DNA of 64,000 nucleotides from Cytobacillus firmus DS1 (GTDB lineage: Bacteria > Bacillota > Bacilli > Bacillales > Cytobacillaceae): positions 62,001 to 126,000 of the forward strand of contig NZ_APVL01000007.1 in assembly GCF_000565285.1 (NCBI RefSeq), given 5' to 3'. Positions 8,980 through 16,589 of the stretch are shown in pieces. Made by a program: the position numbers and the translations under genes. The notes under the pieces were generated by a model, which did not search any database, was not told the DNA's origin, and saw only the letters and a list, made by a program, of their open reading frames with translations. How positions within the stretch are numbered: the first letter of the stretch is position 1; the number at the start of each line of letters is the position of its first letter.

Positions 8980-9017
8980 TTTTTAATAATCCTCCTAGAT
9001 AATTAGATTCAATGATT

Positions 9018-9046
9018 ATTATAAATTCCTCTATTAAAAAAGTCAA
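9018..9046 (-). promoter_or_regulatory. SigA-type promoter of the rlmA/ABC-F leader
   Basis: TTGACT at 9046-9041, 17-bp spacer, TATAAT at 9023-9018, reading on the minus strand about 30 bases before the leader peptide. Confidence 0.85.
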
Positions 9047-9110
9047 AGGTTCATCCGAATTTTTGAGCGTGTGCAGGGGGAAATTAGTCTTTGAAATGGA
9101 GGTAATTCAG

Positions 9111-9608
9111 ATGAAAAAAAGATTCTTAATTTTACCGGTGTTTATTGTGTTTTTTGCACTTCAAATAAATACAGCACATGCAGGGTTCCTTTCTTATCCG
9201 TGCAGCATTGTATTGGAGCCGGTAAATGAAATCCCCAATAGCAGCGGCACCGCTTTAATTGCAAAAATAAAGAAACCGTATACAGACCAGCCGGGAAGTT
9301 CAGCAAGAGAACGAACTGGTGTCGGGGTATACGCTGATTGGATGCCTATGCCTTCTGCCTTTGGCGATTATGATCAATATGAAGGATTTGCCCAAATACC
9401 CGGTGAGATCAGCTGGAGATTCCACATGAATTTAGTAAAGGAAGATCAGCCAAGCTGGTTTGGCGGTTCGCCTTGGGTGGGGAAATTTGATGAAATCTCA
9501 GCAGCGCTATCTGCTGAGACGATCGTAAGCATAAGGCTGTCCAATTCCAGGACCAATCGTCTGGGACCGGCAATTTTACAAGGTACATTGAAGGGATGTG
9601 TAAAGTAA
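9111..9608 (+). CDS. Secreted protein of unknown function
   Basis: 165-aa exported protein. The ATG at 9111, eight bases after GGAGG, gives a textbook signal peptide (MKKRFLILPVFIVFFAL, cleavage after AHA); an in-frame start at 9012 would bury it and is rejected. The mature region contains a Cys near its N-terminus and one at its end (CSIVLEP and GCVK), possibly a disulfide, and aromatic-rich segments (YADWMPMP, SWFGGSPWVG). No family recognised. It is divergent from the macrolide-leader operon, with only about 65 bases between promoters. Confidence 0.75.
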   Translation: MKKRFLILPVFIVFFALQINTAHAGFLSYPCSIVLEPVNEIPNSSGTALIAKIKKPYTDQPGSSARERTGVGVYADWMPMPSAFGDYDQYEGFAQIPGEISWRFHMNLVKEDQPSWFGGSPWVGKFDEISAALSAETIVSIRLSNSRTNRLGPAILQGTLKGCVK

Positions 9609-9679
9609 GAAGGATTTTGTATAAAGGATATTTAATACTTATTAGGGTGAAAAAACAAAAGACTAAGAGGGAGAAGCGA

Positions 9680-10531
9680 ATGATAGCGGAATTAGCAGAA
9701 TTAAATCAATATGATATTCCCGGCCTAATAGATTTATCGGCATCGGTTGGTTGGGATTATGATGAATATGAAGTAAGAACACTTTTGGAATCCGGAAGAG
9801 TTTTCGGTCATAAGAATGCTGCAGGGAGAATTGTATCCAGTTCAGCCATAATCCCCTATGACACAAAACTGGCGTCAATTGGCATGGTTATTGTCCATGA
9901 AGAATTCAGGGGATTAGGGCTGGCAATGGAAGCAGTCCGGAAGTGTGCTGAAAGTATTAATGGGGATATGTCGCTAATGCTCATTGCAACGAAGGAAGGA
10001 AAGCCCCTTTATGAAAAAATGGGCTTCAAAACAGTGGATTATATAAGCAAATTTCTCTGTGATCAATTTGTCCCTGCACATTTACACGATCATGATGGAG
10101 TTTTCATAGAAGACTTCAATCAGTCTGATTTAGCCCAACTTCTTGATTTGGACGGGGCTGCCTTTGGGGATAAGCGAAGCGTTTTTCTCCGCAATCGAAT
10201 CAGCCAGTCCCAACAATGTCTTGTTGTTAAAAATAATAATGGTGAAATCATTGGATATGGATTATCCATACAGGGGCCAGTCAATTTAATACTTGGACCC
10301 ATTACAGCAGCTGATTCAGATACAGCTGCCTTAATCGTAGAAAAATTGGCTTTACATCATAAAGGGAAGCTGCGAATTGATGTTCCGGAAGGAAGAGCGG
10401 ATTTCATGTCCTACCTGGAGCGAGCGGGTTTTGTTAAAACAAATACTCCTCCAGTCATGATGAAAAATTCAGCAGCTATGCCGAAGAGAAACAATTCCTT
10501 ATATGCTATTGCTTCGCAGGCTTTTGGATAG
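9680..10531 (+). CDS. GNAT family N-acetyltransferase with C-terminal acetyltransferase-like domain
   Basis: 283-aa tandem-fold acetyltransferase. The N-terminal GNAT domain carries the acetyl-CoA loop EEFRGLGLAMEAV about residues 74-86; the C-terminal half (from about 140) looks like the Acetyltransf_18 domain that often follows it (FIEDFNQSDLAQLLDLD at its beginning). Start ATG 9680 follows AGGGAG; the upstream in-frame start at 9596 overlaps the previous gene and lacks a ribosome site. Substrate unknown. It ends before a bidirectional terminator. Confidence 0.8.
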   Translation: MIAELAELNQYDIPGLIDLSASVGWDYDEYEVRTLLESGRVFGHKNAAGRIVSSSAIIPYDTKLASIGMVIVHEEFRGLGLAMEAVRKCAESINGDMSLMLIATKEGKPLYEKMGFKTVDYISKFLCDQFVPAHLHDHDGVFIEDFNQSDLAQLLDLDGAAFGDKRSVFLRNRISQSQQCLVVKNNNGEIIGYGLSIQGPVNLILGPITAADSDTAALIVEKLALHHKGKLRIDVPEGRADFMSYLERAGFVKTNTPPVMMKNSAAMPKRNNSLYAIASQAFG

Positions 10532-10566
10532 GGGAATGTTGAAATTGTCTATAAGCAAATAAATAG

Positions 10567-10624
10567 TTTTATCCGCAAGTAAAATTGGGCTATGTGCTAA
10601 TAAAATATTTTATCCGCAAGTAAA
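10567..10624 (+). repeat. Two direct copies of a 17-bp motif
   Basis: TTTTATCCGCAAGTAAA occurs at 10567-10583 and 10608-10624, 41 bp apart, with partial similarity in the flanking A/T-rich bases. It lies in the 230-bp gap after the GNAT gene, which otherwise holds only a terminator. Confidence 0.75.
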
Positions 10625-10702
10625 TTTCACTAGCACGTCAATAATGATTATATAGCTCTGAAAAACGGCTGCAGGAAGTCCAATTTCCATGCAAAATCAT
10701 AG

Positions 10703-10738
10703 AAAAACGACTTAATCTCAGGATTAAAGCCGTTTTTT
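10703..10738 (+). terminator. Bidirectional terminator between GNAT and EamA genes
   Basis: AAAACGACTTAATC pairs with GATTAAAGCCGTTTT with one bulge; T-runs flank it on both strands. Confidence 0.82.
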
Positions 10739-10762
10739 CATGTGTTAAACTCAAATTTCCGC

Positions 10763-11632
10763 CTAGATGATCAGCAATGCCGTTCCGATCGTAATCATAA
10801 TGGCGCCTCCAATTGTGTTCATTGCCGGCTTCTCTTTTAAAAAGATAAAACTTAAAATCATTGTCAGCACCACACTGAACTTATCAATAGGGTTCACGAT
10901 ACTAACCTTGCCGATGGCGAGAGCGCCGAAATAGCACAGCCAGGATAACCCGGTTGCGGCTCCGGAAAGGAAAAGAAACAGGTAGGCCTTTTTTGTGATA
11001 TTTTTTAGATCCTTAAAGGTCCCCTGAAAAAGCACTATTCCCCAGGCGAAAAGAATGATAACTACAGTCCTGATAAAAGTTGCCACATTGGAGTCGACGT
11101 CTTCAATTCCGATTTTCGCTAAAATATTGGTGGCTGCCGCAAATACAGCTGAAAGGACTGCAAGAAAAATATACGATTTTGTATTGAATACTTTCTTCTT
11201 GCGGCTCTTTTTCCGGTCTTTGCCGATTAATACAAAGGTTCCAATGGAGATAATGACTCCCCCTGAAACGACTAAAGCTGTGGCGGGCTCCCTGAGAATA
11301 ATAAATGATAGCAGGATCGTTAAGACGACGCTCGACTTATCGATGGGAACTACTTTTGATACATCTCCGATCTGGATGGCTTTAAAAAAGCAGATCCATG
11401 ATAAGCCGGTTGTCAGGCCCGATAGGATCAGAAATATGTAAGATTTCACTGAAATAGTCAAGATGCTTTCTGTTTCACCAGTAATTAAGACCATTAAAAA
11501 AGCCATGATGACCACCACAATCGTCCGTACTGCGGTAGCCAGATTGGAATCAACTTTTTCAATGCCAATTTTTGCGAGTATGGCTGTGAAGGATGCAAAT
11601 ACTGCGGCAAGCAGAGCTAAAATGATGCTCAT
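10763..11632 (-). CDS. EamA/DMT superfamily transporter
   Basis: Inner-membrane transporter of about 289 aa with ten hydrophobic helices in two homologous EamA halves; the repeat is very clear here, since AKIGIEKVDSNLATAVRT in the first half recurs as AKIGIEDVDSNVATFIRT in the second. This class exports or imports small metabolites. Three ATG codons are available; the one at 11632 has GGAG nine bases upstream and is preferred over 11647. The transported compound cannot be inferred. Confidence 0.85.
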   Translation of the reverse strand: MSIILALLAAVFASFTAILAKIGIEKVDSNLATAVRTIVVVIMAFLMVLITGETESILTISVKSYIFLILSGLTTGLSWICFFKAIQIGDVSKVVPIDKSSVVLTILLSFIILREPATALVVSGGVIISIGTFVLIGKDRKKSRKKKVFNTKSYIFLAVLSAVFAAATNILAKIGIEDVDSNVATFIRTVVIILFAWGIVLFQGTFKDLKNITKKAYLFLFLSGAATGLSWLCYFGALAIGKVSIVNPIDKFSVVLTMILSFIFLKEKPAMNTIGGAIMITIGTALLII

Positions 11633-11772
11633 AGACATGATCTCCATTCAATGGGATGATTATATACATTTAATTTTGCTGAAATGCATACAGAATATTC
11701 TATGATTTATTTAGTGATTTTTATCTTGTTAAGTATTCTATATTATATTTTGGTTAAACAAGGAGGCAGGAA

Positions 11773-12000
11773 ATGGATTATATTGATAAAAGAAATCGCC
11801 TGGATGAAGAACCATTTGGTTTTCGTGTAAATAAAAATAGCACAGTGTTCCTTGATTATTGTGGAAAACAAGTGAAAATCCTCAAAGGAAAAGAGGCAGA
11901 GAAGTTTCTAAAAAAAATGAATGATGCTGAAGGTGAAAAGAGCAGGCAATTAATCATGGCGAAGATAACCGGGAATTTTAAGCGGGGAAATGAACGTTAA
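11773..12000 (+). CDS. Small conserved hypothetical protein (75 aa)
   Basis: Short hydrophilic protein rich in Lys/Glu, with an N-terminal stretch DKRNRLDEEPFGFRVNKNST followed by a likely beta hairpin and a basic helical C-terminus. Start ATG after AAGGAGGC at good spacing, with an A/T-rich promoter region upstream, so expression is likely. No signal peptide, Cys pair or catalytic motif. Function unknown. Confidence 0.7.
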   Translation: MDYIDKRNRLDEEPFGFRVNKNSTVFLDYCGKQVKILKGKEAEKFLKKMNDAEGEKSRQLIMAKITGNFKRGNER

Positions 12001-12050
12001 CAGCATTGCCGATTGGTCCAGTTGTTCTGCTCTATTAGGTAAAGACATTT

Positions 12051-12078
12051 AAAAAAAGCGACTGGCGCCGCTTTTTAT
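12051..12078 (+). terminator. Bidirectional terminator between convergent small genes
   Basis: AAAAAGCG pairs with CGCTTTTT around an eight-base loop, serving both the 75-aa gene and the PLA2-like gene. Confidence 0.7.
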
Positions 12079-12368
12079 TAAAGTCTTCTCCTCCGAAACC
12101 GGCTGCAGGTAAAATCAGTTTGAATCTTCATGTAAATATAAATGATTGCCGCAATGGTTCCTTCTTCGCCGTGCCTGTTTGTCTTAGGCTTCAGACATCT
12201 GAGAAACTCCCGGTCACAGCTGCATTTGGATCTTCCGCTTGCCCAGCATTTATCGTGTGCTCTGCAGCAATCATCCACTTCATTGATTGGGGCGCCTGGC
12301 CCGCTGCAGCCGGGACCGCACCATTTGTAGCCCGGGAAAAGGCAAGGAATCTGTTTTCTTCCAGTCAC
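12078..12368 (-). CDS. Phospholipase A2-like small cysteine-rich protein
   Basis: 96-aa protein with a secreted-PLA2-type core: a Cys/Gly loop (CGPGCSGPG, the calcium-loop position), then CCRAHDKCW with the His-Asp pair of the catalytic helix, and further cysteines (CSCDREFLRC) for disulfides. Phospholipases A2 of this kind release the sn-2 fatty acid. GTG start at 12368 is six bases after AGAGGG; the TTG upstream at 12392 would absorb that site. There is no recognisable signal peptide, so export is unclear, though the many Cys residues suggest an extracytoplasmic protein. The tail ends in a run of Arg. Confidence 0.68.
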   Translation of the reverse strand: MTGRKQIPCLFPGYKWCGPGCSGPGAPINEVDDCCRAHDKCWASGRSKCSCDREFLRCLKPKTNRHGEEGTIAAIIYIYMKIQTDFTCSRFRRRRL

Positions 12369-12542
12369 TAGTATCCCTCTTTTTAAAATCAATTTATTTT
12401 AAGATATGGCAGAATCATAATAGAGGTGTGGTTACTTATCTATTAAATGAAGATTGTTTTCAGATTAAGGGCAGGGGCCCATACCCCATAGGCAACTGAC
12501 GCATATCCTTTACTGTAGACAAATACAGAGGAGGAGTTCCGA

Positions 12543-12824
12543 TTGGATTATCAATACCAGCACATGCCGGTGACACAGGAGTTTGTTCCACACAATAACA
12601 TGTATTTCACTGACCATCGAGTTCGTCCCGGCTTTGGAATTGGAAGAAGACCCGGATTTGGTTTTGGCCGGCCGGGATTCGGGTTTGGAGGACCAGGCTT
12701 TGGTCTGGGGCTTGGGTTTTTAGGCGGGCTTGCAACAGGAGCATTGCTGACACCAGGACCAGGCTTTGGATATCCTTACTATCCATACCCGCCATATCCG
12801 TATCCGCCATATTACTATTATTAA
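12543..12824 (+). CDS. Gly/Phe-rich low-complexity protein, possible spore coat or surface protein
   Basis: 93-aa protein of repeats. The centre has repeated PGFGFG-type units (about residues 29-58), then a short hydrophobic Gly-rich stretch, then a Pro/Tyr-rich tail of PYYPYPPYPYPP type. Similar low-complexity proteins are found in Bacillus spore coats and exosporia, but no coat family is recognised. TTG start after GAGGAGG; a terminator follows directly. It is monocistronic. Confidence 0.7.
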   Translation: MDYQYQHMPVTQEFVPHNNMYFTDHRVRPGFGIGRRPGFGFGRPGFGFGGPGFGLGLGFLGGLATGALLTPGPGFGYPYYPYPPYPYPPYYYY

Positions 12825-12830
12825 GGGAAG

Positions 12831-12862
12831 AGAGCTTTGTCCTAGGGCAGGGCTCTTTTTTA
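12831..12862 (+). terminator. Terminator after the Gly/Phe-rich gene
   Basis: AGAGC...GCTCT outer stem with an inner TGTCC/GGGCA pairing, then six T. Confidence 0.75.
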
Positions 12863-12892
12863 AAAGATAAGAAAGTATATAATTTTTGAACG

Positions 12893-13180
12893 TCGATAAC
12901 TGTCTAGCGCAAGCAGCCTACCCCCTCGAGGTCACAAACCTGTCTAGTTGCGGCTCTTAGGGACTCGGGGTCATAAGCCGTTTCCTTTCAGAAGGAAAAA
13001 CACCTTCTTACAGGAACCGTCTTATGCCTGAGGCCCGCAGGACAAGGAAGGCTTCGTCAGCATAATCATCGCACGACCAAAAGCGACAGCTTTTGGGAGG
13101 ATGCGGGTCATGCAGACGTTGCCACAGGACGTGGCGCTCTTAGTCTGCGTTCATTCGTGGGCAAGGCGCTTGCCCTTTTC
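12893..13180 (+). repeat. Composite Bacillus intergenic repeat
   Basis: About 290 bp of repetitive, structured, non-coding DNA. Two related heads begin with TGTCTAG (near 12902 and 12942) and each runs into a C/G-rich CTCG/GACTCGGGGTCA block; I recognise this head from intergenic repeats common in Bacillus genomes. Further along, 13112-13142 carries AGACGTTGCCACAGGACGTG, which is shared with the repeat at 28740-28886. It ends in a GGGCAAG/CTTGCCC hairpin plus TTTT (13159-13179). No coding potential seen. Confidence 0.65.
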
Positions 13181-13640
13181 TTAATATATATAATGATGAA
13201 AGGAGTGTAAGAACAGGATTAAACAAGAGAAGAAAATTACTTTGCAGTGATGGAGAGAAAGTGAGAAGTTTGAATCAAAGCCGGATAGCTGCAGTTGTTT
13301 GTACATTACATAATACTTGTCAGCTCACATTTTGATGCCGGGTTTCCAATGGGAGATAAAAGAAAAACTAAAAACTGAGTTCTTAGGTTAAAAGTTTACG
13401 GGAAAAGTGTACAAACAATAGTCAGGACAGCTAATCTAAAAAGTTTCTCAAGCATAGCGCCAGCTCCTCTCATTAGTTGGTATATTTTTATTTTAAGCCT
13501 GCTTTATTAAAGCAGGATAAAAGGTCTGTAAATTTATTGTTAAATGGTTTTTTGGAGGGATGAGGGGACATCCCTTTTAAATTTGATTAAAGCTCCAGTT
13601 CCTCTATTTTCATGATTTTGATATTCTTATAGAAAGGGGG
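13181..13640. other. Non-coding gap before the cysteine desulfurase
   Basis: About 460 bp with no convincing ORF. It holds an 11-bp inverted repeat TTGTTTGTACA / TGTACAAACAA at 13295-13305 and 13408-13418, a CCTGCTTT/AAAGCAGG hairpin near 13498-13514, and a terminator-like GGGATG/CATCCC hairpin with TTTT at 13557-13578 just before the next gene. Confidence 0.6.
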
Positions 13641-13647
13641 AAGGGAA

Positions 13648-14763
13648 ATGAACAAAGTATATCTCGATTACAATGCAAGCACTCCTTTGGCACCAGAGGT
13701 TGTACATGATATGTATCCTTTTCTGACAGACTTTTACGGAAATCCTTCTGCAGTGCACTGGGCAGGGCAGCCGGTTAAAGAAAAAATGAATCGTGCGAGG
13801 GAACAGGTATCTGACTTGCTGTCATGCTCACCTGAAGAGATTATTTTTACGAGCGGAGGAAGTGAAGCAAATAACCTGGCATTAAAGGGCTATTTTTTCA
13901 AGCATCTGTCAAAAGGCAAGCACATCATTACCTCAAAAATAGAGCATCCTGCCATAATCGGGCCTTTAAAATTTCTGGAGCGATTAGGTGCTGAAATCAC
14001 GATGATAAATGTGGATGAATATGGTATGGTTTCCACTGATGATATTGAAAAGGCCATTCGGGAAGATACGATCCTGATCACTGTTATGCATTCAAACAAT
14101 GAAGTGGGGACTCTTCAGCCAATAGAAGAAATAGGAGAAATCGCAAGGAGGCATAAGATCGCTTTTCATACCGATGCTTCCCAATCCGCCGGAAAGGTGC
14201 CAGTTGATGTTAATAGGCTGAACGTGGATATGCTCACCATTGCCGGGCATAAATTGTACGCGCCTAAAGGGATTGGCGCCTTATATATCAGAAAAGGCAT
14301 AGAGCTTGAACCGCTTATTCATGGGGCAGGGCATGAGTTTGGAATGCGGGCAGGAACAGAGAACACATTGCTTGCAGCAGGGCTCGGCAAAGCATGTGAG
14401 TTAGCAGGGAAGCATGTGACGGACGGCAGGCTTGCTGACTTAACGAATTATTTTTGGGGTGAATTGAAGGAGGCCTTTGGAGCTGAAGTTGTCCTTAATG
14501 GACATGAAGAAAAACGGCTGCCGAATACCCTGAATGTCAGTTTTATTAATCGGATTGGCCAGGACATTTTAACAGCCATTCCTCAGCTTGCAGCCTCTAC
14601 AGGATCCGCCTGCCATGCAGGCAAAGTGGAATTATCTCCTGTATTAAGGGAAATGGGGGTTCCTGAACATATTGGAATGGGCGCTGTCAGATTCAGTCTG
14701 GGGAAATATACGACAAAGGAAGAGCTTGATCAGGTGGTTTCCTGGCTTAAAGAAGTGATTTAG
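13648..14763 (+). CDS. Cysteine desulfurase (NifS/IscS-like, class V aminotransferase)
   Basis: PLP enzyme of 371 aa that takes sulfur from L-cysteine as an enzyme persulfide for Fe-S clusters or tRNA thiolation. Seen: YLDYNASTPL at the N-terminus, SGGSEANN, the HTDASQSAGK cofactor region, the PLP lysine in AGHKLYAPKG, and the catalytic Cys in GSACHAG on the long flexible loop. ATG after AAGGGGGAAGG. No scaffold (IscU/SufU), mnmA or thiI lies next to it, so the sulfur acceptor is not indicated; Bacillus species carry several paralogs (YrvO, NifZ, NifS, SufS). Confidence 0.9.
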   Translation: MNKVYLDYNASTPLAPEVVHDMYPFLTDFYGNPSAVHWAGQPVKEKMNRAREQVSDLLSCSPEEIIFTSGGSEANNLALKGYFFKHLSKGKHIITSKIEHPAIIGPLKFLERLGAEITMINVDEYGMVSTDDIEKAIREDTILITVMHSNNEVGTLQPIEEIGEIARRHKIAFHTDASQSAGKVPVDVNRLNVDMLTIAGHKLYAPKGIGALYIRKGIELEPLIHGAGHEFGMRAGTENTLLAAGLGKACELAGKHVTDGRLADLTNYFWGELKEAFGAEVVLNGHEEKRLPNTLNVSFINRIGQDILTAIPQLAASTGSACHAGKVELSPVLREMGVPEHIGMGAVRFSLGKYTTKEELDQVVSWLKEVI

Positions 14764-14770
14764 GCACCCG

Positions 14771-15304
14771 CTAATCCAATGAAAAGACATCAGCAATCTG
14801 CATAATATCACCTGAAAAAATGCAATACATATCTTCCGGGCCGGTTTCAATTGGCATTTTCGGAATGATGATACCATCGCAGCCTTGCTTCGTAAGGCTT
14901 TTGCGAAATAGGGTGTTGGCTTCATCTTTATTCAATAAGATCGCCTTATCTTTCCAGGTAAGGTGTCTTTTTTTTGCACTTGCGTAGTCACAATAGGGAT
15001 CCCTTTCATTCATGAAAAGTTCATAGGAATCATACTCCTTTAAGCTTGGCTCATCCATATACACTTTATAGACAAATCCGCGGATTGGCTTATCGTATTG
15101 AACCACTTTCGGTGTTCCATCCTCCCAGAACTCCGTATCCGATTTTTCGCAGACTGTTTCTGTCCCGATGGCAAATGACTTAGCAGACTCAAAATCCGTT
15201 GTACACCAGATCCCAAGTGTATCAAGTTCCTTCATAGTTTTTTGACCTGCCGGCTCTTTTTGAAAGTAATCCAATTTCTTGATGGACCCGTAATAAACGA
15301 TCAA
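14771..15304 (-). CDS. Hypothetical protein, possible ADP-ribosyltransferase fold
   Basis: 177-aa protein. Near the N-terminus IVYYGSIKKLDYF, then GIWCTTDFESAKSFA and later GFVYKVYMD, follow the order of ART-like proteins (H/Y-G-[ST] strand, a G-x-[WY]-x-T segment with downstream Ala-rich helix, then a beta strand). A Glu of the classical E-x-E pair was not confidently placed, and the first motif has Tyr where His is usual, so activity is uncertain. TTG 15304 is nine bases after GGAGG; the earlier GTG would overlap it. It converges on the cysteine desulfurase with only seven bases between stops. Confidence 0.6.
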   Translation of the reverse strand: MIVYYGSIKKLDYFQKEPAGQKTMKELDTLGIWCTTDFESAKSFAIGTETVCEKSDTEFWEDGTPKVVQYDKPIRGFVYKVYMDEPSLKEYDSYELFMNERDPYCDYASAKKRHLTWKDKAILLNKDEANTLFRKSLTKQGCDGIIIPKMPIETGPEDMYCIFSGDIMQIADVFSLD

Positions 15305-15414
15305 AACAAACACCTCCCATTGTTAGGATGTGCAATATTTAGCCATTTAGTAAATCCCATTGTTTTTCTTTCAGCTTTTGGAAATGCTAATAGAAAAAGG
15401 AGGGACGTGCAGTC

Positions 15415-16422
15415 ATGGATGATAGTCAGAGAACTGCATTAACTGCAGCTGAAATAGCACAATTATGGTCGGCTTATTTGAACAGCAGCATGTGTAATTG
15501 TATTTTCATATACTTTTTTAATGTTATTGAAGACCGGGAACTGAAGTCAATGCTTCAGGATAGTATTCAACTGACAGAAACACATTTAAAGAAACTGAAG
15601 GGCTTTTTTGAAAACGAAGGGTTATCCGTGCCCCATGGATTTAAACCTGAAGAGGATGTAAGAGAAAACGCTCCACAGCTGTTTTCGGAGAATTTTTCAC
15701 TGCATTTCTTCTACAATATTGCCATGTTTGCGGTGAATTTTTATGCGCTGTCCAAAACACTTTCCGTCCGGTCCGATATCCAGGAATACTTTAACAATTG
15801 CTTGATGGAAATTAATGAATATGAAACAAAGCTAAAAAAAATGCTGGTAATCAGAGGCTTGTATATGAGATCCCCTCATGTCATTCCAGTGAAAGAAACC
15901 AGCTTTGTTGAAAGCAAAAAATTCATGGGTGGCTTGTTAGGAGATAAAAGGCCTCCAAATGTTATAGAAATTACAAATATCTATATGAATTTGAAAAGTA
16001 ATGCCATGGGAAAAACGACCATGGTGGGATTTAGCCAAGTCGCCCAATCGAAGGAAGTTGGCCAATTCATGGTAAGGGGAAGGGACATAGCTGCGAAGCA
16101 TACAAAAGTATTTGCCGGGATGCTCGAAGAAAGTTATTTGCCTGTTTGTATGTCTTGGGATATGGAAGTAACAGACTCCACTGAACCGCCATTTTCAGAT
16201 AAGTTAATGATGTTTATGACCACATCCCTCATCGCACTGAGTGCAGGAATTTATGCAACAAGTGCAGCTTCGTGCGCACGAAAAGATATATCAGTTAATT
16301 TCATCCGCTTGTCTGCTGAAATCGCTGGTTTTGCTGAAGATGGTGCAAACATACTTATCAAAAACGGCTGGTTCGAGGAGCCGCCGCATCCAGCGGACCA
16401 TGATGAACTGGCGAATAGATGA
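15415..16422 (+). CDS. DUF3231 family protein
   Basis: 335-aa Bacillus-family protein made of two similar all-helical halves (about 1-165 and 170-335), each like a ferritin-like four-helix bundle; the repeated start AEIAQLWSAYLNSSM / ITNIYMNLKSNAM and repeated ...TKLKKML / ...AGMLEES blocks show this. Many DUF3231 genes are sporulation-expressed, but nothing in the sequence here proves it. ATG follows AAGGAGGG. No metal-ligand pattern of true ferritins was clear. Monocistronic. Confidence 0.82.
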   Translation: MDDSQRTALTAAEIAQLWSAYLNSSMCNCIFIYFFNVIEDRELKSMLQDSIQLTETHLKKLKGFFENEGLSVPHGFKPEEDVRENAPQLFSENFSLHFFYNIAMFAVNFYALSKTLSVRSDIQEYFNNCLMEINEYETKLKKMLVIRGLYMRSPHVIPVKETSFVESKKFMGGLLGDKRPPNVIEITNIYMNLKSNAMGKTTMVGFSQVAQSKEVGQFMVRGRDIAAKHTKVFAGMLEESYLPVCMSWDMEVTDSTEPPFSDKLMMFMTTSLIALSAGIYATSAASCARKDISVNFIRLSAEIAGFAEDGANILIKNGWFEEPPHPADHDELANR

Positions 16423-16589
16423 GAGGAATTACGTGGAAAAAGAGGGTAGCCTGAGACAAATGAAATAGTAGTTAATCGGGTGGAAGTCTAATCCTAAGTC
16501 TGCTGACTCCAGCTCTGAGCTTTTTCCGTGTAAAATAAATTTCCCCCAACTATACTTAAGAAGAAAATACTGTATGGGAGGAATCAGGT

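Larger units (their letters stand above)
8602..9011 (-). promoter_or_regulatory. Antibiotic-responsive attenuation leader of the rlmA/ABC-F operon
   Basis: About 400 nt of untranslated leader carrying the short peptide gene, two intrinsic terminators and several alternative pairings. The bases around the leader ribosome site (8979-8991) are perfectly complementary over 13 bp to 8865-8877. An 8-bp hairpin (8919-8926 with 8941-8948) overlaps leader codons 11-14, so a ribosome stalled on the upstream MRLR codons would block it. This is the layout of ribosome-mediated attenuation known for erm and vmlR-type genes; the exact switch is inferred. Confidence 0.8.

Noticed and set aside
9012-9110. Upstream start of the secreted protein
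   Set aside because: It would hide an obvious signal peptide and overlaps the divergent promoter.
16423-16589. Possible terminator or small gene between DUF3231 and DsbA
   Set aside because: Only weak stems and no ORF with a ribosome site were found.
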